This document shows, piece by piece, positions 59,290-64,000 of a DNA stretch of 64,000 nucleotides. This DNA is from Hexactinellida sp. DTS-2022 (Eukaryota; Porifera; Hexactinellida). The stretch lies in assembly GCA_028753945.1 (NCBI GenBank), contig JAPNXP010000002.1:14639624-14703623 (forward strand). Reading direction: 5' to 3'. Under the pieces are notes generated by a model, which saw only the letters and a program-made list of their open reading frames with translations, was not told where the DNA came from and searched no databases. The position numbers and the translations under genes were made by a program. Positions within the stretch are counted from its first letter, which is position 1. Each line of letters begins with the position of its first letter.

Positions 59290-60270
59290 TTATCTGATTC
59301 TTCTCTCTTCCAAGTATTTCCCAAACACAACTGCAAATAGTCCAGTGATTATCAGCACTGCTCCAATGTACTGGAGGGGATTAAGAACTTCTCCGTTGAT
59401 TAGATAGGAACCAATGAAACAAGGTATAACTTGCAAGGGCCAGAATGCCGTTACAATACTAGTATTGGTCTGTGAGTTCGCCCATGTTATCAAGGAGTAA
59501 CAGAAACAAGAAGTTATAAAAACAGCATATATAAGAGCAACCCATTCTTCTTGGGATAAGTAGAAAGCCTCGGGCGTGTTAGCATAGTAGAGACTGGCCA
59601 AACTGATAAAGATAGAACCTGTCATGTAGGTCCATGTAATGACCCAAATTGGATGATTGCGCCATTTATTGTTTGGTTGGTCGAATATAAATATTTTCTG
59701 ACACACATAGTATATACTAGTCAATATTGTACTGAAAAATATAATTGTAAACCCTAATGGGGAGTGCTCAGGGCTCGTGGTATTCTGTCTTGCTGAATTA
59801 AAAAAGGTCATTATAATCGCGCCAAAAACTGCGAACGATAGCCCCAATAGTTTAAGCCAAGTTGGAAACACCTTTATGCTGGGTACCTTCTCTGTACAAG
59901 TGATTATGGTTAACAAAGTTGTCCATATGGGAATGATCTGTTGGAAAATAGTAGTGATATTGGCACCAACAAGTGTTAAACTGAGTAGGTAGAGCACCTG
60001 ACAAAAGAAAACCCCGATTAAACCCAGCCCCATGAATACCAAACAGTCGTTCCATTTCGGTATTCCCAACCATCCATCAGAAATCAGCGCGAGTATAAAG
60101 AATACTGGGAACGAACAAACGTCTCGAGCCATACAGAAAATTAAAGGATTTCCTTTAATTCCTACTCCTAGATTTCGGGCTATCACTGGGTATAAACCAA
60201 AGCCAGTTTGTGCGGTTATTAACGCCAGAACAATGATTCCAAAGTTTCGTGTGGGTTTAGCCGACTTCAT
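59290..60270 (-). CDS. EamA/DMT-superfamily transporter, array copy 1
   Basis: The 326-aa single-exon protein has ten predicted transmembrane segments in two EamA halves. The first half is at ~10-150 ('LALITAQTGFGLYPVIARN' lead-in; 'FQQIIPIWTTLLTIITCTEK' is the typical helix 4). The second half is at ~175-320, ending 'YIGAVLIITGLFAVVFGKYL'. The fold and the helix-10 ending resemble drug/metabolite transporters such as plant WAT1-like and animal SLC35-type proteins. The substrate is unknown. It is the most downstream member of a tandem minus-strand array of four, and the C-terminal ~60 codons are almost identical among copies. Confidence 0.8.
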   Translation of the reverse strand: MKSAKPTRNFGIIVLALITAQTGFGLYPVIARNLGVGIKGNPLIFCMARDVCSFPVFFILALISDGWLGIPKWNDCLVFMGLGLIGVFFCQVLYLLSLTLVGANITTIFQQIIPIWTTLLTIITCTEKVPSIKVFPTWLKLLGLSFAVFGAIIMTFFNSARQNTTSPEHSPLGFTIIFFSTILTSIYYVCQKIFIFDQPNNKWRNHPIWVITWTYMTGSIFISLASLYYANTPEAFYLSQEEWVALIYAVFITSCFCYSLITWANSQTNTSIVTAFWPLQVIPCFIGSYLINGEVLNPLQYIGAVLIITGLFAVVFGKYLEERRIR

Positions 60271-60489
60271 AACAAATAAAATGGCAGCAAATAGACCTAT
60301 ACCCTAGTACAATATTGTTAAGATACTCATTAAAACAGTACTTTGACACGTTTGTTGAAAACTTATATTCGAGTAAATAATTCTACATATTAGATTTGTT
60401 AACTATACACTGAACAAAACTATTTAGGAATCAAATAATTTTGAAATAAATTTAGTTAAACAAAAATATAATCCCAAACGATTTGCATA

Positions 60490-61482
60490 TTATTTTCGTT
60501 CTGTATTTTCCCTCTTCTCTTCCAAGTATTTCCCAAACACAACTGCAAACAGTCCAGTGATTACCAGCACTGCTCCAATGTACTGGAGGGGGTTGAGAAC
60601 TTCTCCGTTGATTAGATAGGAACCAATGAAACAAGGTACAACTTGGAAGGGCCAGAAAGCCGCAACAATGCTAGCACTGGTCTTTGAGTTAGCCCAACCA
60701 ATAAGAATAAAACACAGACAGGAAGTTATTATAATGGCATAGACAATAGCTAACCATTCTTCCTGTGAGATATAGAATGCAGAGGGGGTGTTAACGTAGT
60801 AGAGACTGGACAGACAAATGCATATCGCACCGATTAGGTAGCTCCAGGTAGTAACCCAGATAGGATTATTGCGCCACTTATTATTCGGCTGATTAAATAA
60901 GAATCTCTTCTGACACACAAGATATATTGATGTTGGCGAAGTATTTAATAATAAAAATATATACCCAAGCCATGAATAGTTAAACGTATTACTATCCTGT
61001 GATGACGGGTGAAATAAACTCATTTCAACCGCTCCACAAACTGCAAGCGATAATCCCAGCAGTTTAAGCCAAACAGGAACTGTTCTGATACTAGGCAACT
61101 TCTCTGTACAAGTTATTATAGTTAGAAAGGTAGTCCATATGGGAATAAGCTGTTGGAAAATAGAAGAGACGTTAGCGCCTACGAAAGCAACACCGAGTAG
61201 GAACAACAGCTGGCTTAAGAATATCCCGGTTACCCCAAGTACTATAAATACCAAACAGTCTCTCCAATTCGGTATTCCCTGCCATCCTTCTGATATCAAT
61301 GAGAGTAACACCAACACTGGGAAAGCACAAGCGTCCCGCACCATACAGAATACCAATGGGTTAGCTGTGCTCCCTATTCCGAACCTCTTAGCTATTACTG
61401 GATACAAACCAAATCCAGTTTGTACAGTTAATAACGCCAGAACAATGAAGCCAAAGTTTCCAGTAGATTTAATATACCTCAT
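60490..61482 (-). CDS. EamA/DMT-superfamily transporter, array copy 2
   Basis: The 330-aa single-exon protein is a paralogue of the genes on both sides, with the same ten-helix plan: 'LALLTVQTGFGLYPVIAKR' at the start, 'QQLIPIWTTFLTIITCTEK' in helix 4, and 'VVPCFIGSYLINGEVLNP' in helices 9-10. The hydrophilic tip after helix 5 ('HPSSQDSNTFNYS') is the most variable part. It lies 219 bp upstream of copy 1, too close for much independent regulation. The charged cytosolic tail 'GKYLEEKREN' is shared with copy 4. Confidence 0.8.
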   Translation of the reverse strand: MRYIKSTGNFGFIVLALLTVQTGFGLYPVIAKRFGIGSTANPLVFCMVRDACAFPVLVLLSLISEGWQGIPNWRDCLVFIVLGVTGIFLSQLLFLLGVAFVGANVSSIFQQLIPIWTTFLTIITCTEKLPSIRTVPVWLKLLGLSLAVCGAVEMSLFHPSSQDSNTFNYSWLGYIFLLLNTSPTSIYLVCQKRFLFNQPNNKWRNNPIWVTTWSYLIGAICICLSSLYYVNTPSAFYISQEEWLAIVYAIIITSCLCFILIGWANSKTSASIVAAFWPFQVVPCFIGSYLINGEVLNPLQYIGAVLVITGLFAVVFGKYLEEKRENTERK

Positions 61483-61799
61483 TGCTATATCTTAATACAT
61501 ATTTGAGTAATTCACTATAAATACTACTATAATTAAGATTAATTAATTAGTAACCCATATCTTTGGTGGGGGAATTTCACGGGAGCCTCCGTGAATTTCA
61601 CCCCCACTATTGTACGAATATCCATGATGGGGGCACGAGCGCATGTTTAATGCAACATAGCTTTCAAACTGGTGCAACGTGTACGGTATCGTGTATTAGG
61701 TTCTACTGGTTAATCCCAGGAACAATGAAAGTATTTGGACTAACTAGGGAGGGATTTCTTACAGCCATGATTAATTAACATAATATTAATATAATACTG
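61483..61799. other. Intergenic region with a small G/C hairpin
   Basis: Within 317 bp of AT-rich DNA, bases 61566-61608 form an imperfect inverted repeat: 'GGTGGGGGAATTTCACGG' then GAGCCT then 'CCGTGAATTTCACCCCCAC'. This could be a very short insertion or a structured 5' flank of copy 2. No gene is seen. Confidence 0.4.
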
Positions 61800-62822
61800 T
61801 TAATTATTGATTTGAGTATAACTTTGTTGTTTTGTCCTTTCCCCCTTCTCTTCCAAGTATTTCCCAAACACAACTGCAAACAGTCCAGTGATTACCAGCA
61901 CTGCTCCAATGTACTGGAGGGGATTGAGAACTTCTCCGTTGATTAGATAGGAACCAATGAAACAAGGTACAACTTGGAAGGGATAGAAAGCCGTTACAAC
62001 ACTAGCATTGGTCTTTGAGTTAGCCCATGCTAATAGAGTATAGGAGAGACCAGAAGTTATTAAACTTGCAAATGCTATTCCTATCCATTCTTCCTGTGAG
62101 ATATAGAATGCAGAGGGGGTGTTAACATAGTAGAGACTGGACAGACAAATGCATATGCCAGCAAATAGGTAGCTCCAGGTAGTAACCCAGATTGGGTGGT
62201 CACGCCACATATTATCCGGCTGATCGAATATAAATCTTTTCTGACACACATAATAAATGCTCATCAGTAGAACGGAAAGCAGCACAGTGATATAGCCAAT
62301 CCACGTGTGACGGTCGAAGGTACTTTCTAATGATGAGTGAAATAAAGTCATCTCAATTGCTCCCGCGATAGCAAACATAATTCCAACTAGTTTAAGCCAA
62401 GTAGTTAATGTCTTTATGTTAGGGACCTTCTCAGTACGAGTGATTACTGTTAGAACGACAGTAATTATGGGAATAAGTTGTTGAATTATAACCGTTACGT
62501 TGGCACCAATGAAAGGAACAGAGACCAAATAAAACAGCTGGGTTAAGAATAAACCGATTACGCCTAATACTACGAATACCAAACAATCTTTCCATTTCGG
62601 TATTCCAAACCATCCTTCAAAGAGCAGCGCAAATACGAACAACAGGGGAAAGCAACATATATCCCGTAACATACTGAAAATTAAGAGATTAGACTTACTC
62701 CCTATACCCAACCTCTTGATAACTACTGGGAATAAACCAAATCCGGTTTGTGCAGTTATTAACGCCAGTACAATAAGGAAAATATTTCCAGATGACTTAA
62801 TATAAGAAATAATAGTCAACAT
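61800..62822 (-). CDS. EamA/DMT-superfamily transporter, array copy 3
   Basis: The 340-aa single-exon paralogue carries the same landmarks: 'LALITAQTGFGLFPVVIKR', 'IQQLIPIITVVLTVITRTEK', 'PDNMWRDHPIWVTTWSYL' and the shared tail 'GAVLVITGLFAVVFGKYLEE'. The N-terminus is slightly longer than in the other copies (a second Met lies before the first helix). The first half is clearly more diverged from copies 1 and 2 than the last 80 residues are. Confidence 0.8.
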   Translation of the reverse strand: MLTIISYIKSSGNIFLIVLALITAQTGFGLFPVVIKRLGIGSKSNLLIFSMLRDICCFPLLFVFALLFEGWFGIPKWKDCLVFVVLGVIGLFLTQLFYLVSVPFIGANVTVIIQQLIPIITVVLTVITRTEKVPNIKTLTTWLKLVGIMFAIAGAIEMTLFHSSLESTFDRHTWIGYITVLLSVLLMSIYYVCQKRFIFDQPDNMWRDHPIWVTTWSYLFAGICICLSSLYYVNTPSAFYISQEEWIGIAFASLITSGLSYTLLAWANSKTNASVVTAFYPFQVVPCFIGSYLINGEVLNPLQYIGAVLVITGLFAVVFGKYLEEKGERTKQQSYTQINN

Positions 62823-63311
62823 CAGTACGTACTTGTTCCTTGTGACTCTAATAATAAATAACGAGTAATTTAGATACCGAGTTATAGTTTAGTTTTGTAT
62901 TTATAAGCTTCAATATTTTATTTGATGTTCCATTAAGGCTAAACAATGCAGCCTAATAATGCAACTCGAGTCCATATTAATATATAATGTTGATCTTAAG
63001 AATAAATAACTTCTTTTGTGTTAATCTATAATAGGAGTAGCACGGGTCCGGCTGGTCTTGGTATGCCATGGCAGGATCAGTTTTCATTGCTGTAACTATA
63101 TGTAGGAGGGTCCAGTTTTGACCGTCGACTTTACATAGCCGTACGACGGGTGTATTGTTGATTTGATGTGCGTTACTAAGCCAAGGTTAACTATGCTATG
63201 CGTATATGCTTAATAACAAAATAATGTAATCAAATAGCAAATTTTAATATCTAAAGAAGTATACGATACAATCAAAAATATATTATATACTGTATTATAA
63301 AATAAATTGAA
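62823..63311. other. Intergenic region between array copies 3 and 4
   Basis: This is 489 bp. Bases 63030-63130 are somewhat richer in GC ('GGGTCCGGCTGGTCTTGG') but match no other part of the window and have no coding frame of note. Nothing else is seen. Confidence 0.4.
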
Positions 63312-63740
63312 TTAACTTTGTTGTTCCGTATTTTCCCTCTTTTCTTCCAAGTATTTCCCAAACACAACTGCAAACAGTCCAGTGATTACCAGCACTGCTC
63401 CAATGTACTGGAGGGGATTGATAACTTCTCCGTTGATTAGATAGGAACCAATGAAACAAGGTACAACTTGGAAGGGCCAGAATGCAGCAACAATACTAGC
63501 ATTGGTCCTTGAGTTAGCCCAACCAATAAGAATATAAGAGAGACAGGAAGTTATTATAATGGTATAAATAAGGGCAGCCCATGTATCCAGGGAAATGTAG
63601 AATGCAGAGGGGGTGTTAACGTAGTAGAGACTGGACAGACAAATGCATATCGCACCAATTAGGTAGCTCAGGTGATAACCCAGATTGGACGACTTCGCCA
63701 TTTATTGTCCGGCTGATTAAATATATATTTCTTCTGTAGC
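63312..63740 (-). pseudogene. EamA/DMT transporter copy 4, 3' part only, frameshifted and truncated by a transposon
   Basis: The last ~120 codons match copies 1-3 closely ('CICLSSLYYVNTPSAFYIS', 'VVPCFIGSYLINGEV'). Near 63669 one C is missing relative to the siblings (GGTAGCTC-AGG versus GGTAGCTCCAGG), which shifts the frame. Homology continues for ~65 more bases and then stops at 63740, where a repeat-rich hAT-like end begins. The remaining 5' two-thirds of the gene are not in the window. It is probably a pseudogene unless the rest lies beyond the insertion and the shift is a sequencing error. Confidence 0.75.
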
Positions 63741-64000
63741 CAGGGTTGTTTGATTTAAATCATTGATTTAAATCATGATTTAAATCAATGATTTTTATTA
63801 ATAAGAATCATGATTTTAATCAAAAATCCGATTTTAATCAAAAATCCGATTTTAATCAAAGAAGTCTGATTTAAATCAAAAAAGTCGGACTTTTTTGATT
63901 AAAATCAGATTTTTTATGTCTATTGTTTTTTGCGAAAAGAAAAGAAAATACATTGATAATGAGTCAAATTACATTGATAATGAGTCATTAACAATGTAAT
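63741..64000. mobile_element. End of a hAT-like element with ATTTAAATCA subterminal repeats
   Basis: It begins CAGGGTTGTTTGATTTAAAT right after TCTGTAGC, the candidate 8-bp target site. Then come multiple direct and inverted copies of ATTTAAATCA, 'GATTTTAATCAAAAATCC' and 'AGTCGGACTTTTTTGAT' up to ~63915, which can fold on themselves. CAGGG termini with dense short subterminal repeats are typical of hAT transposons. The other end is outside the window, so size and coding capacity are unknown. Confidence 0.65.

Noticed and set aside
59290-63740. Horizontal transfer of the DMT transporters from plants or bacteria
   Set aside because: The similarity to WAT1/EamA proteins is fold-level only. Codon use matches neighbouring AT-rich genes, and the array is broken by the same type of animal transposons. 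A phylogeny would be required.

Overview
This window is nuclear DNA of a ciliated eukaryote, most likely an early-branching or simplified animal. The gene set points to an animal (HYDIN, TTLL6-type glutamylase, PPP1R42, PRC1, HDAC6 with ZnF-UBP, FMR1/FXR-type RNA-binding protein, TRPM channel, retriever subunit VPS35L, Hedgehog-type Hint domain). The genome looks compact and intron-poor: several very long genes are single open frames (RdRP protein 2572 aa, GTPase-Hint protein 1228 aa, VPS35L 968 aa), and the other introns are mostly 60-700 bp. The exact phylum cannot be named from this sequence alone.

Layout. 1-3815: 3' end of HYDIN. 3978-5930 (-): a 7TM membrane protein, divergent from 6291-14009 (+), a giant protein joining a Dicer/RIG-I-type helicase, a cellular RNA-dependent RNA polymerase and a Cid12/PAP-type nucleotidyltransferase. 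14196-20240: a large inverted duplication carrying two near-identical SLC27A (fatty-acid transport/acyl-CoA synthetase) genes around a spacer of pseudogene debris, including a fused HYDIN-RdRP fragment. 21300-22176: a third SLC27A copy broken by transposons. 22368-34847: a plus-strand run of ERCC4 (XPF), PRC1, HDAC6 and TTLL6, all GC-rich at third positions, with most introns invaded by small inverted-repeat elements. 37566-39440: FMR1/FXR-like gene. 43848-48352: PPP1R42 and VPS35L. 50357-54043 (-): an AIG1/Toc-type GTPase joined to a MACPF-like region and a C-terminal Hedgehog-type Hint domain. 54608-57755 (-): TRPM channel. 59290-63740 (-): tandem array of EamA/DMT transporters, the last one broken by a transposon end.

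The two most unusual objects are (1) the single-chain helicase-RdRP-nucleotidyltransferase. In fission yeast the same three activities are separate subunits of the RNA-directed RNA polymerase complex (Hrr1, Rdp1, Cid12), so this gene suggests an amplifying small-RNA pathway run by one polypeptide. (2) The GTPase-MACPF-Hint protein, which would combine a GIMAP-like switch, a membrane-attack fold and a self-cleaving tail. Non-autonomous DNA transposons (pogo/Tc1-like with TA flanks, hAT-like with 8-bp duplications) are abundant and nested, and they record the order of events.
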